Source of the DNA: Verticillium longisporum
Taxonomy: Eukaryota > Ascomycota > Sordariomycetes > Glomerellales > Plectosphaerellaceae
DNA length: 64,000 bases
Direction of reading: 5' to 3'
Assembly (NCBI GenBank): GCA_019188255.1
Contig: JAETXT010000003.1
Span: 3,100,001-3,164,000, forward strand
Shown: positions 33,457 to 45,535 of the stretch, piece by piece
How the letters are laid out: each line of letters opens with the position of its first letter
Numbering within the stretch: the first letter of the stretch is position 1
Translations under genes and position numbers: made by a program
Notes under the pieces: generated by a model
Seen by the model: the letters and a program-made list of their open reading frames with translations, nothing else
Told to the model about the DNA's origin: nothing
Database searches by the model: none

Positions 33457-36324
33457 CTAAATAGACGCAAGCCGCTCGAGGGCAGATAGAACACCTGTCC
33501 GTCGTTAGCATGTAGCACTCAGAAACGCCGTGCCGCGCCCACTCACCACTGACACCCTGCGTCAGGATCGCCGTCGCTTCGGTGCTGCCACGCTTGCCTA
33601 GCGTCACCGTTGTGACCTCCTTGACCACGCCTTCGTCGGCGAGCGTGTTGGCCCACTTGAACACCTTTTCGTCGTCTCGGCCGTCGCCCACGACCATGAG
33701 AAAGTCGACGGGGCCCTTGTGCTGCTCATCAGGCGCCATGCCCGCCTTGAGGTCCTCAAAGATGCGCTCCGCCGCCGTGCTCTTGGTCCAGTCGATCGGT
33801 TCGACAATGATGCACCCGTTGAGAGGAATGGCGTGCACGCGCTGCGCCTCGCACGCGTCGTTGACGTGGCTGGCGCAGTCGCTGGCCTGCCGCGCCGCAG
33901 AATCATAATCTTCGGCGCCCTTGTAGTGGAACACGAGGCTGCAGCGACGCTCCTCAATCACGGCGCCCGGCGTTCGCTCGAGGTAGTACGTCATGATGGA
34001 CTTGACTGACGCCTTCCAGCTGCGAATCTGCTCGGCGTCGGCCATCACCTGCCACGTGCTCTTACCGCAATCCTTGAGGAAACACCCATTCTCCGCGATG
34101 AGGCCCAGGTTCGGCACGCGCCGGAAAGTGCGGTCGAGCTCCTCGGGTCGCCGCCCAGACATGACGTAGATGGTGTTGCGATCGTCAAGCAGCAGGTCAT
34201 TGAGCACATCGACCGTGCGCTGCGGGCTGACAGGGATAATCTGGTTCATCGGGCCCCAACTGACGAGTGTGCCCTCGTAGTCGAGGATAAAGAGACGTCG
34301 CTCACTGCGCTTGTACCGTTGCGTGAGCGTGCCAATCGAGAGACGCGGCACCGCCGTCTGATCGCGCTTGTGCTGCTCCTCGTGCACAAGATCAAGACGC
34401 GAAAGGAACTCGGAGAACCAGTGCGAACCCGTGTGATGCATGACAGCCTCGTAGAGTTTGTTCCAGCGACGCTCCTTTTCCTCATCGCTCATCTCGAGCG
34501 CCTGCTTGATGGCATCGGCGCATGCGCGGTAGTCCCAGGGGTTGACGGCGAGCTCGTGGCCGCCGAAGAGGGATGATGTGCCTGTGAACTCGGACAGGAT
34601 CAAAGAGCCGTGCTTCTTGTCCGGCAGAACCTCGCCATCCTGGCAGAAGAGATATTCGTGAGATGTCAGGTTCATGCCCTCGCGCTGGCTCGTGATCATG
34701 AGCGCGTCGGCGCACGTAAGAAGTGCGAGGTACTGCGGGAAGTCAATGTCCTGCTTGAGGTACACGACCGGCTGATATGCCAGATTGGCCCACGACGAGT
34801 TGACACGGGTGACAATGTCACTGACGGCGGCGTCAAGGTCGCTCTTCTCGCTGCTCGACATGGCCACTTGGATGAGGACTGTTTGGTTACGCCACTGCGG
34901 GTTCTTGTTGAGGAACAGCTCATATGAGAGCAGCTTCTGGCGCACACCTCGAACGTGGTCAAGCTTGTCGCGGGCGACGATGAGCCGCTTGCCCTTGTAC
35001 CTCTCTCTGATGGTCTCGATCCACTTCTTCACGCTGTTGTTGGCGCGGCGCTCCCGAATGTAGACCGGGTCAATTCCAATTGGCAAGTTCACGACATCGA
35101 CAAAACGATCTTCGAGCTGAAGGCCGTCGGGCATGGCCTCGGCGCCCAAAAGGCGACTGCATGTCTGCTGGAAGTGACGAGCATACTCATGAATCTGGAA
35201 GCCGACGAGGTTTGCACCTAGCATGCCTTCCAAAAGCTGCTTGCGCACGGCGAGGCATCGGAAAACCTCGGAGGAAGGGAATGCAACGTGCAGGAAAAAG
35301 CCAATCTTGGCCTCGGGGAGCTTCTGGCGAACCATGCCGGGCACGAGCAGCAAGTGGTAGTCGTGCACCCAAATGACATCGCCGCGCTTCCAATTGGCAA
35401 TGATCTTGTCCGCAAATGCCTGGTTGACATTGACGTAGTATTTCCAAGAGTGATCCTCAAAAGCCTTGCTCTTCGGGTTGTCTGGGATCTGGTAGTGAAA
35501 GACTGGCCAGAGGATTTGTTTGCAGAAATGTGAGTAATGGCCATCAAAGTCCTTGTCGGAAGCAAAGACTGTCAGCATGTCGTGATCGGTCGCTAGGTGA
35601 TCTTCGATGTCTTGCTTCTGCTGTGTTCCTTCGAGTGCGTCGGTAGGCATGCCGAGAGTCCCAACCCAAGTGTAGTCACCCAATTTACCGTCACGAGCGG
35701 CGGCGTCGGCAGCATTGCGCAGACCACCGTTCCCCTGATCAGCGTTGACAATCTTCCAATTGGCGTGCGCAAAGACGCGATCATGACTGTCACTGCGAGC
35801 AATAGCACGGGGCTGAATGACTCCCTGGCGGCCGAGCTCACGCGCCTTCTCCAGGGTCCGACTGTGCTCAGCGATCAGCGCTGGCGGCGGAGAGCTCGCT
35901 CGGGACTTTGGCTGGTTGGCACTGCCACCCCATCGGGGAGCCCTTGTCGGCGGGCATACCGGCGTCGACGCTCTCGTTGCCATCGTCGGAGAGAGGAATG
36001 CGGAAGCCATCTTCGTTGGCAAACAGATCTTGCGATCCGTGTTCTTCGGTTGGGGTATCAGGAGGTGTCACTTCGGGGAGAGGCGTAAAGAGACTGGGTT
36101 TGTCGGCGCCGGCGAGGGTGGAAGGGCCCGGCTTCTTCGTTCGTTCTGAGCGCTCGGGGGCTGGCGTAGCGGTGCCGGGCTTGCCAGGGAGGTTGAAGTG
36201 AACTGTCTTGGGCAGAAAGCTGGCAATGTCAGTATGAGCTGTCTTGACGGACCGGGCTTGTCTTGTGGGTAGGGTTATTTATGGATTCGGGACGAGCTTA
36301 CAGCGTAGCGACAAAGACAGTCAT
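33457..36324 (-). CDS. Trehalose-6-phosphate synthase complex subunit (TSL1/TPS3/TslA-like)
   Basis: Part of the cytosolic trehalose synthase complex that makes and dephosphorylates trehalose-6-phosphate under stress. Exons, in coding order: 36324-36302, 36219-33547 and 33494-33457; introns of 82 and 52 bases; 911 residues after frame repair. The start MTVFVATL-FLPKTVHFNLPG is the standard fungal opening. A disordered acidic N-terminus is followed by a glycosyltransferase-20 domain (DVIWVHDYHLLLVPGM, FFLHVAFPSSEVFRCL, SQREGMNLTSHEYL) and a HAD phosphatase-like domain. The HAD motif I reads FILDYEGTL, with Glu where the catalytic second Asp should be, while VVGDGRDDE is kept. This suggests a regulatory rather than a catalytic phosphatase subunit. 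The N-terminal frame breaks at the paired runs C4 35928-35931 and G4 35935-35938; one base added to each restores it. Confidence 0.85.
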
Positions 36325-36895
36325 GGTGGCTGACAGATAGACCCTACGGTCGCTGTGCTATTGATGTCTGTTGGAAGGGCAGGAGATGGGGGTCTGGCCT
36401 GACTCGAGGCGGATCAAGATGCCGGATGGTGGTGATGTTGACAGCGATCGGTCGGATTGCTACGGAAACATGGGGTTGAACGTGAAGGTGTTGGTTTATT
36501 GACAAGGTGATGAAATTGGCAGTTGGCCCAAGGTCGTTTCAGAACGTTGGCAAGGTGTCCAAGTTGGCTGCTGACTACGGGTGGATGACGCTTAAGGTGT
36601 TGACAATCGGTTCAAGCTGTCAAATGCGCAGCATCTGTTGTAGTGACAGCGCAGTGGGATTTCCGTCGAGGTGCGAGAGGTGCAAGGATCGCACAGGCGA
36701 GCGCAGATGCTCTCTGGAGGATAGCGCAGGTAAGGGTTACGAATGATATGATTCGATGGGGATTGGATATGGTCGTTTTGGGTGTGTGGTCGTGCGTGAG
36801 GTGGACGGTTGTATAAGGGTGCTTTTTCGCTTTGATGTTGCTCGTCTCGTCTCGAAAATTCCAGGTGGACGCCCGGGCCGGATGTAAGTAGATGG

Positions 36896-37025
36896 AGGGG
36901 CAGTGAAAATGGCACCTCAGGCTTTCGGGAAACGGGGAAATAGGCTTAGGCTTAGGCTAGGCTGCCTCCACTGAGGGGAAGCTCGAGCGGGCGTGGAGGA
37001 ATGAGTAGTCCTTGAAAGGAAGGGG
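36896..37025 (-). promoter_or_regulatory. Cluster of three AGGGG stress-response-type elements upstream of the trehalose gene
   Basis: AGGGG occurs at 36896-36900, 36974-36978 and 37021-37025, about 570 to 700 bases before the ATG at 36324. A minimal heat-shock-like GAAnnTTC lies near 36854-36861. STRE sites bound by Msn2/4-type zinc fingers control trehalose genes in yeast; use here is inferred. The 5-mer is short, so chance occurrence is possible. Confidence 0.35.
36941..36963. repeat. Short TTAGGC-type repeat
   Basis: About three units of GGCTTA, then GGCTAGGCT, within the promoter of the trehalose gene. Too short and too internal to be telomeric. Confidence 0.7.
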
Positions 37026-40000
37026 AGTCGCGGGCGGCTGGAGCTAGAGGCGGAAAAGTTTACAGGGAACTTGGGAACAGGAGCAGGGTTCCGGCTTGGT
37101 GTGGCGGGATCCTACGTAATGGGCCGGAGCTTGTCTCACAGGGCGTCGCAGGTTGTGCTTTTTCTTTGCTGAAGGGCTGAGGCTAGCTGAGAGGCAGCTG
37201 TTGAGATCAACGGGACGGGCGTTGCGCTATGTGTGATGCGTTTATGACATGTTGCGATGCGATGGCTGATGGCCGATGGCGATGATTTTGATGCCCGGGA
37301 TGTTTCTGCCCTGACTCGGAGTGGTATCACAGGCCGACGCACGAGGAGGCCCAGCACCGGGCCAGCGTGTCCGGATCGTCGGTTTTCCTTGCCTCTTCTC
37401 TGCGATGGGTGGTTTGCAACGCCGATGGGATATCACCAATTGAGGGTGCGGGATTTGATCCAATGGCACAGAGCAGAGCAGCAGAGGTAGGGCAGATGTG
37501 ATGTTTGACGGCGGCAGCACCCGACGGTGTCGACTCCGGTTTTGGCCTTGGACACACCAGGAGGTTTTGGTCCGACAGGCAGGCAAGCAGGAAATCAAGG
37601 AACGGAACCGAGAGGTAGGCAAGCTAGCTGTGGAGAATAGGAACAGGCAAATGATGTGTTGATCGAGATCTCGGGTCTGCTTGAATTTGAGCCTTCAAAG
37701 GTAGAGATACGGAAAGGAAGGGAGTAACATGATCAACGCGTGGCTGTCAAGCTGGGCCTTTCCATCTTTTTGAAGGGCAGGTGCCGTGGGTGGGCAGGCG
37801 TTGGAGGAAGCGGCTGCCATGAGCATCCATGGTGTCAGCTTCCTCCTCACCTCCAACATGTCTTCACTTTCCCGAGTAATTATTGCAGGTGAGGTACCGT
37901 GGCTGCTTCCCGCTTCATAGGCAGGTGCTGAAGAGACCTTAAAAGGGTAGGTACCTATCTACTGCCCTCTTTCAGGTGTCCCACACCCCAAACCCTGCTG
38001 AGACCCTCTGAGGAACTTCAGCCCCATGGCCTTAGCATGTACCTGAACTTGACCAACATAGAGAGAGACATCAACATGCACACCACACCATCAAACGCCA
38101 GTCAAAGCTTGGTCTTTGCTGTCAACACTCGGGGCTAAACAGCCGTATCAGCTCCGCTGAAGATCGGCACTGCCTGCTGTACGTCTTCGATGTGTCTCTT
38201 GCGTCTCTCGTCGTGTCGCCATGTCATGTCACCACGACCTCAACTGCTGCACCTCCACCAACGCGATCCTCCTCCACAACCGATACCACGGGATGGAAGC
38301 TCCGCTGCATCATGCCCCTCGTTCATCGACAAGGACTTTCCCATGGACCTCATCCTGTCACAAATGATAGAAGTTTACGCAGCCTGACGGGCAAAATGGT
38401 AGAAGCGTACTCACTCCGTGTTTCTTGCTTCAGACACTGTCGGGGCATCAACAGCCGTTCGTTTGTTGGACCCAATCGACAGAAAGCCACGAGGCAAGAC
38501 ATACCATTCCAGTAGACACGCGGCGGGTCTAGGCCTTGGCTGCAACGTAGAGAGGTCCCAACAAGCCACTCTATCGACCATGATCGCCGTATTGGTTCGC
38601 ATTTCCCGCCACAGCGTTCGCCGTCGCCGATCACCACCACTTGAGGCACCATCATCAAATGTCCCAGGCAACTGGCAAACGTTTGCTTCGGGTGGCATCG
38701 GCCACACCTCACTGTCCCTTGATCGCCAGCCACTGGGGCCGCGTCGTGGTTGTGTTGCATTGGGTTCCGACCTGCAGCTCCGCAGACCTCTCTCTGCCTC
38801 CCTAATCCCGTCCTACCACTGTACCATTGGTGGCTGACCAGCACCCGAGCTGCGAGTGGTCGCCGTCGTTCGCTCGTACTGCCATGTTGTTCGAGCTTCA
38901 CAAGCTTCTCTTAGCTCGCCTTCCAGGCCTTCAAGGCCACCCATTTGCCCCTGCAGAGTCTCTGCAGAAGCAGGTATTCGCGCGCGTCCACCTGCGTCTG
39001 GCCGAGATTGGCGGGGTTGCGCCAGACGTGCAGCCCCGGCACCTTCGGCCTAGCCTTCCCATGCCATGAATGATCAGGGCACCGAATAGGCCCAAGAATG
39101 GGCGTGGAGCTGCTGCATTGGGCGCCTTTTGGGAGGGCAAAAGAACGCTGACCTGGCGACCAGCTGTTGGCTGGGCCTAATTTAGCACCGACACCGTCAA
39201 GCGTTGAATTCATTCAGGCATGGCGGCGATGGGGTCGCTTGCGCGACGCAACTACCGCTACGTGTTTGTCCGTTCGACTGCATCATGTGTAACCTGACAA
39301 AACGTAGACGAGGCTCACGATGCGGGGTATGATGTATCAGTCTATCCATTGGGTCGGACTAACAATGTGCTTGTTGGTAGTACGAGTCTCTTTTCATAAA
39401 TGGACTAAGAACGCGCCTCTACCAGATGCGAGCACGTCGCCATTGGTCTGCGTATCACAAGATTTTACCTGCTCAATCCAACCACGATCCCACCTAGTGA
39501 TCCGTCAACGGACGCCGCAGTCGATTTCGTCAGATATCTAGAAAGAGCATGACTGGCTTTGTCGGCCTCTTCTCTCCTTCCTCCCGAAAGAAGGCCGGCA
39601 GCCTAGAGATGACGAGTGGCTGATACCGTCGTGTGTTTGCCGCCTAATATCACGGCTCGACATCACTTGCTGGCCGAATATCCCTCTTGGGCCCCAGCCC
39701 ACCCTTACAACTCAAAATGCCCGAGAGCACAGTGAGCCATATAATTCATAGGGCAAACTCGTCGTCCAGTCGAAGTGCCGCATCTCACCCCGTGGTCCAG
39801 CAGCTGCCCAGTTGTCGAGATTGTCGCCCCTCTGTGATATCGCAGAGGTTCCATCCAGCCCCGCCAGCTTCGGGTCGGTCGCCCGTGTCCCAAGCGCCAA
39901 ATGTACTACGTTAACGAGCAAGACGTCGCCTTGCTATCACGAAATATCCCTCTCCTGGTTGAACGATGTCGCATCGCCCAAAGAAGCCCCGTATTTCCCC

Positions 40001-40942
40001 GAGCGCGGTTCCTGGAGTTGTCAACAGCCTAAATCAGCCCCCAGGATCTTCCACCACCCACCGAAAGGACGATGCCATCACCGCAGCTGTACCTTGACTC
40101 GCCACAAGAACAAACACCATGACCGACCCCTCCACCCCTTCTCACAATGCTGCGCGATTTCGCGTTACGCCATTTCGCGCCTGGTCACTCTTGTGCAACC
40201 ACCAGGGAAATCTGACTCACTTTTTTCTCGGCCGCTTCATCTCCTCGTCCCAAGCAGTCATCACCGGTCATCGCCACGTCGACCACGATCATCTATACGG
40301 CTTCGCTCTACTTCATTTCCCTTGACCCTTGCGACCCGGCGCCAGTCCCACCAAGTACCCTTGGCCCTTGATCGTGCTCCTCCGCCCCTCCCTCCCCCAG
40401 GCGCGACAGCCCTGTCATTTTGTGCGGCCCGACCCCGTAGTCTCTCCGCCTGCCCGGCGCAACTTTGTGATGGCCATGCTGCAGCAATCTGTCTTTCGCC
40501 CGTTTCACATGCCAGGCTCACCCTAACGATGAACGAGGCCTAGCAAAGAAACTGGAGGCCTCGTTCCATGCGCCGTCAGGGTTGCTGCACGTCCTCGCTC
40601 GCCTGGACGACCTACATACATATGTGCATGCAGAGACCTCGGCCGAGAACCGCTAACACTGCCGGTTTGTGTCTATTGTCTATTGGTGGGTGCTCGCGGG
40701 GCATAGTCGTGTGTTTTGTCGCCGTACCGTCTGGTGTCGCTCCTGACCTACAGATAACTTTCTCTCTGCTTCTAACCGTCTTGAGAGAAAACATAGTTTG
40801 CCTCCATGGGGCAGCGCTTCATTGTCTGCCAGCCGACTGGCCGGGCCGGAACGGAGGATTTGATGCAAGAGCGTCAAGGGGGTATATTTTGCCGTAAAAT
40901 GGAGAGCCGAGGCCACGCGGGAGTGATACCCTGCCCAATTGT

Positions 40943-42836
40943 CTAGTTACACCATAGCCGAACCGCCTTGTCTTTTCCGCCGCTGCCGACCTTCTTGCCG
41001 TCGGGCGCCCAGTCCTGGGGAGTTGTTAGTCAAAGATGTTGGGCAGAAGTTTTAGGCGAGGCCAGGAAGGGTGGGGTCCTTACCACTGCATAAACTTCGT
41101 CTTGGTGACCGGGAAGGTCACGGACGAGCTTAAACGTAGACATGGACCACACCTTGAGGGTGGTGTCTCGGGAGCAGGTGACGAGGAGGCGCGAGTCGGC
41201 GGAGAAGGCACTGCAGTTGGTGTTAGAATTTGTGATCGAGAATGTTATGGAGAGTGCAGGCACTGACACTTGGAAGACGGGACCGACGTGGCCGCGCAGA
41301 GTGGCCAAAAACCTGCCGTCCCGAGCGGCCCAGATCTTGATGTGGTTGTCCCAGCCCGCCGAAGCAACGAGGTTTCCGTCCGGCGAGAACGTGACCTTGG
41401 ACATGCAATTAGTATCAAGCGACTCGAGCGCTGTGTTAACAGGTGCCTCTCGCTACTCACATGGTTCACCTGCTTCTGGTGGCCGTTCATCTTGGCCACG
41501 GGCTTGGTGCCCTGCGAGGGCGAGTGCAGGTAGAGCAGGAAGTCGTCGGACGCCGAGATGAAGCGCTCGTCAATCTTGCCCTGGACCTTGGCCACCCTTT
41601 CGAACCGCTCCTTCGCCTTGGCCCTCTTGCCCTCGTCGGTGTCGGGAACGGGCGTGTGGTCGAAGAAGCCCGTCCGCAGCACGTGGTCCGTCGACAGCGC
41701 AATGTGGTTGACCCAGTGCGCGTGCGCCGTGAACGTCTGGACGAGGGTGCCCTTGGCCGCGTCCCACGCCCGGATCGTCTTGTCCTGGCTGCCGCTGAAG
41801 ATGAGGTTCGTGCCGCCCCACTTGACGCAGGTCACGCTGGAGCGGTGGCCCGAGAGGACATGCTCCGTCTTGCCCGTGTTGGCGAGCCAGACGCGAATTG
41901 TGCAGTCCTTGCTCGCCGATGCGAGCCTCGGCGTGCCGTCCGTCCACAGGAAGTACGGCTGCCATGCTGGGCGATTGTTAGTCTCGGAGAGAAAGAGAGA
42001 GAGTGACGATCAAGGGGTTGGTCCTCCTCAACGTACCGATCTGCGTGATCCATTTCTGGTGGCCCGTCAGCGCACCGCCGCGCGCGACACCCTTCTCGGG
42101 ATCCCATAACCTGATCGTCTTGTCCATGGAGCCGCTGGCGATGATCTTGGCGTCCGGGCTCCACGCGACGCAGAGCGTCCAGCCCGTGTGGCCCGTCATC
42201 GTGTGCTGCGGCGTGCCCGTCTCCGTGTTCCATATGCGCACCGAGTTGTCGCCCGAGCCCGTCGCCAGCCGCGAGCTCGTGGCAGGACTGAACTGGGCCG
42301 CCAGGATGGCCTGGCCGTGGCCCGGTATCCTGTGCGCCATGCGGCTGACGGCCTGGACTTTGAAGACGGCCTGCGGCTCGGCCGTCAATGTGACCGTCGT
42401 CTCAAACGGGTTCGTGACGCCATGGCTGCGGAGGAGCTCGAGAAAGTTGGCGGGCCAGGTGTCGACGATGATCTCCGAGTTGGGAATGTTGATGCGGAAG
42501 CGGTAGGGCAGGTAATCTTCGCGGTCCTATTGTTCAGCACGTCAGTAAAAAAGCCGCCAAGCGCAGTGGACTGTGGAGGCTCTTTTATTCTCGACTTTTT
42601 CCCTTCCGTACCTTGTCCAGTAGCGTGTTGACGAGAAGACTGAGGTTCTTCTCCGAGGCGTCGGCGAGGGGGACCTCAATGACCTCGGCGAGCTGTTTGC
42701 CGTCGCCGTCGACGAAACGAGCCTTGAACGAGCCATCCTCGCCCGGCGCGACAGCCGTGACGTCCTGCTGGATCGTTGTTCGCTCGAGTTCTTCGCGCCT
42801 CTGGCGTTTCGAGGGCGGGGGTAGAATGGTGGCCAT
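40943..42836 (-). CDS. RSA4: Ribosome assembly protein Rsa4 / Notchless (NLE1)
   Basis: A nucleolar WD40 protein that couples the Rea1/Midasin ATPase to the pre-60S particle for its remodelling. Six exons, in coding order: 42836-42612, 42526-42037, 41966-41461, 41395-41268, 41210-41084 and 41014-40943. Introns are 85, 70, 65, 57 and 69 bases; 515 residues, the usual size. Residues about 20-100 are the NLE (MIDAS-interacting) domain, including YLPYRFRINIPNSEIIVDTW. Eight WD40 repeats follow, with clear GHG/GHT and DKTIRLWD, DCTIRVWL, DKTIRAWD, DNHIKIWA, DTTLKVWS and DKAVRLW endings. The fourth exon uses an AAG acceptor preceded by a perfect TACTAAT branch site. The frame is intact throughout. 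Confidence 0.94.
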
Positions 42837-43386
42837 GTCGTGCGTTCAGGCCGGGTCCTTCTCGCGCAGCTGACTGTCGCACGGTGACTTCTTCGTAGGA
42901 TTGCGTGTTCTGACGGTGACTGAAGGGGGTGGGACTGTTCTTTTGGCAATCCAACAAGCCAAGATGGTCTGCTGTAGAGGAGGGGCTTGAGGAACCCCGT
43001 TGCGGTGAAAGCGCAAGTTGTCGATGCTATTTTTGGTGGGGCACTCAAAATTTCAGAGGAGCAGCGGCATGTCGGCCATTACACGTCCGACATTTTTGCG
43101 CATACTGCCTGGCTACAAGCTAAGATAACGACAATAGCACTAGACCCTACCCATGCCTTGGACAATCGACGCCCTGGACAATCCGTGCCCATGAAAACTG
43201 TCACGAACAGAATAAACCTCCCTTTCCAATCGTATTGAGCTCCGAATTTCCCTGAATACCGCAGAGTGACCATGGAACTCTTCCAGTCACCGCCAATGCT
43301 AAACGCCACCGTTTGTCCGTCCTGAGACTCCTTCTTCCCATTTCCTTTGCTCATACCCAATTCGTCATCCATCCGAAACGCAATCT
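42837..43386. other. Intergenic spacer
   Basis: 550 bases between the Rsa4 start and the stop of the FAR1-like gene, both on the minus strand. No gene is seen. Confidence 0.6.
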
Positions 43387-44776
43387 TCAAGACGCACCGT
43401 TTGGGTTTCCCTTAGAACCTCCTTTTGGCGGCCGTCCTCGTCGTTTGGTTGGTACAGCGACTGGCGTGATGACCGCGCTCGTCTGCTGCGGCGTGCCTGC
43501 GTAGTGCCGGAAAATATTCTGGGCTATGGGCGCCGAATGCATCCCGAACTGAGGCACGGGAACAGGGGTCTGCTGGACGGGCGTCTGTTGCATTGGTGAC
43601 TGTTGGACCGGCGTTGCCATGTGCTGCTCCCTGTTCATCTGATTGATTTGTCGCCGTCGCTCCGCCGCCTGTGCCTGTTCCTCCTCCTGCGTCTGTTGGA
43701 AGGGGTGCTTGGGAGCACCGCCCATTGGTGCGTACTGGGCCATGGGATGCTGCTGATGCTGTTGGTGGTGGTGCTGTTGCTGCTGATGGTGATGCACCTG
43801 TTGCTGAACCTGCTGTTGTACTTGGTGCTGCTGCTGCTGCGCGTGTTGCTGCTGTACCTGTTGTTGCTGCGCTTGCTGTTGCGCCTGCTGCTGTTGATGC
43901 GCCTGCTGCTGCGCCTGTTGATGTTGTTGCTGTTGCTGCTGTTGCTGCTGTTGCTGCTGTTGCTGCTGTTGTACCTGATGCTGCTGCTGTTGATGTTGCT
44001 GCTGCTGGGACTGTTCGGCAACGCGCCGTCGATTGCCCTCCTCGATTTCTTGGTGCTTTTTCTCTTGACGCGCCTGCCGTTCCTGTCGCTGAAGATCTTC
44101 GTTCTCGACGGCATAGATCGCGGCGATGCGCATTTGCATCTGCGCAAGGTTACCGATACGTTCCGGCTTTGACATTCTGCGGTATTCGCCCTTGAACTGG
44201 TGGAAGGTCTCGCCCGTGAGGCGCATGGCCGACGAGGACACCCCGCTACAGCCAGCGCCGCTTGTGTATCGGGGTCAAGGGTCGGCGCTTCAGGCTCTGC
44301 AAAAATCGTGTCAGCACGATCCAGAAAGACGTGTCGATTCAAAGAGACTACATACCTTCGTCAGGATTCACAATCTCGGCATCACCGTCCGCGTCAGCCT
44401 CCTCCTCATCAGAAGGCGGCTCTGGCGTCCGGGGCTCATGGTTGTGTTGATCGCAAATCACTGTCAGGACCCAGGCGCCAAGCGTCTTTCGATTGACGGC
44501 TTTGGCCCGCCAGGGACAGTTGGTCTTCTTGGTCGTCGTCTTGAGCTGGGTCGCGGTGCACTTGTAGGGCTGGCCCCCGCGGTCGCATACCAAGTCGCAG
44601 CGGACGACCTCGCTCCCCTTCTCGTAGTTTCCGGCGACCTTGTTCCTGTGCGTGCGCGACTTGACGACCTTGTAGCCGTCTTTCTGCATCGTCGCCTTGA
44701 GATCCTTGAAGAGGTCGTCAAAGGTGGGAAATGTTTGGCCGGAGCCTATGTCGACGGACCCCAGGATGCCGAACAT
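43387..44776 (-). CDS. FAR1-like DNA-binding protein with polyglutamine tract and AT-hook
   Basis: Probable nuclear DNA-binding protein. Two exons, 44776-44356 and 44296-43387; one 59-base intron; 443 residues after frame repair. Residues about 18-115 form a FAR1/WRKY-GCM1-type zinc finger: RCDLVC, then TNCPWRAKA, then CDQHNHE, giving a C-x-C-x-HxH set. An acidic stretch (SDEEEADADGDAE) and a helical region (RMSKPERIGNLAQMQMRIAAIYAVENEDLQ) follow, then a very long Gln-rich tract with His and Ala interruptions, coded at about 43748-44018. The C-terminus has the AT-hook KRRGRPPKGG. This domain set fits a transcription factor or a domesticated transposase-derived regulator; targets are unknown. 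The frame breaks at the C4 run 44241-44244 (G4 on the coding strand), and one base restores it. Confidence 0.75.
43748..44018. repeat. CAG/CTG-type imperfect repeat coding polyglutamine
   Basis: Long tract of mixed CAA/CAG codons (TTG/CTG on the + strand), interrupted by His, Val and Ala codons, with one stretch of 16 consecutive Gln codons. Such tracts are prone to length variation between strains. Confidence 0.9.
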
Positions 44777-45535
44777 GGTGGCGGTCAGACGCGCGTGTCT
44801 ACGTCAGAGACAGCGCCGACGGTTCGATGAAGTGGTCAGGTGACGAGCGCCTCGGGGCGCAATCGTATCGTTGTTCGACACGTTCGACAACGACGCGACA
44901 GGCGTCTGATCCTAGCTCGTGATCGAGTGAAGCCAGGGCACCTCGGCCAGTGGGAAGCTGTGCGGATTGATGCAACAGCCTGTGCAGAAGTCTGTCTTGA
45001 CCTGGGAGGACGAGAGTGGATATGGGGAGAAATGCCCGCCCGTGGATTGGCTGCTTGGTGGGGAGCCGCTGCGTCAGTTCGCTCGAGTTGTCTGCCTCGC
45101 TGAATGTGGTTAGCGCACAGACATTCCACAACAGGCAAGGCCTCCTCGGCCTACCCTTGCCTCCTGGGAGGATGCACGTCCGCACAACGACCTCTTGTAA
45201 GGTACGCACTGCAGCCACCAATCTTTCTTAGACATCACACAGGCAAGTCCGCGAGGTGGCTCTTGCTGAAGATAGGTTGGCACATAATGCGCGACACTTC
45301 TTCCACTGGAGAGGCAAGTGCCACTCGGTTACTTACTGCAATTGCCTGATGTGACTGCCTAATCTGAAATCTTCCCTCCGAAGCAAACCCGTGCCACCTG
45401 GCAGACGTTCTTTCAATCGAGGACGTCACTGCTGGCTACTAATCCAGTGACTGGAGTAGATCTCTCTAGAGCATTGAAGCCTTCTTGCTTCAAGACAGGC
45501 GTAGTTCCCAAGTTCATTCTGTTCCTGAATTTTTG
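44777..45535. other. Divergent promoter region
   Basis: 759 bases between the starts of the FAR1-like gene (-) and MSH4 (+). No other gene is seen. Confidence 0.6.

Larger units (their letters stand above)
36325..40942. other. 4.6 kb intergenic stretch without recognisable gene
   Basis: It lies between the start of the trehalose synthase subunit (-) and the end of the Rsa4 gene (-). The longest open frame is 243 codons (39812-40543, +), with no domain and a C/T-rich composition. The first kilobase is probably the stress-regulated promoter of the trehalose gene. The rest could hold a non-coding transcript or a lineage-specific gene, but nothing in the sequence supports either. Confidence 0.5.

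Noticed and set aside
36941..36963. Telomere-like TTAGGC units
   Set aside because: Only about three units, internal, and fungal telomeres are usually TTAGGG.
39812..40543. 243-codon open frame on the + strand
   Set aside because: No domain, no signal, low-complexity Ser/Pro/Arg/His composition typical of C/T-rich non-coding DNA, and no linked exons.
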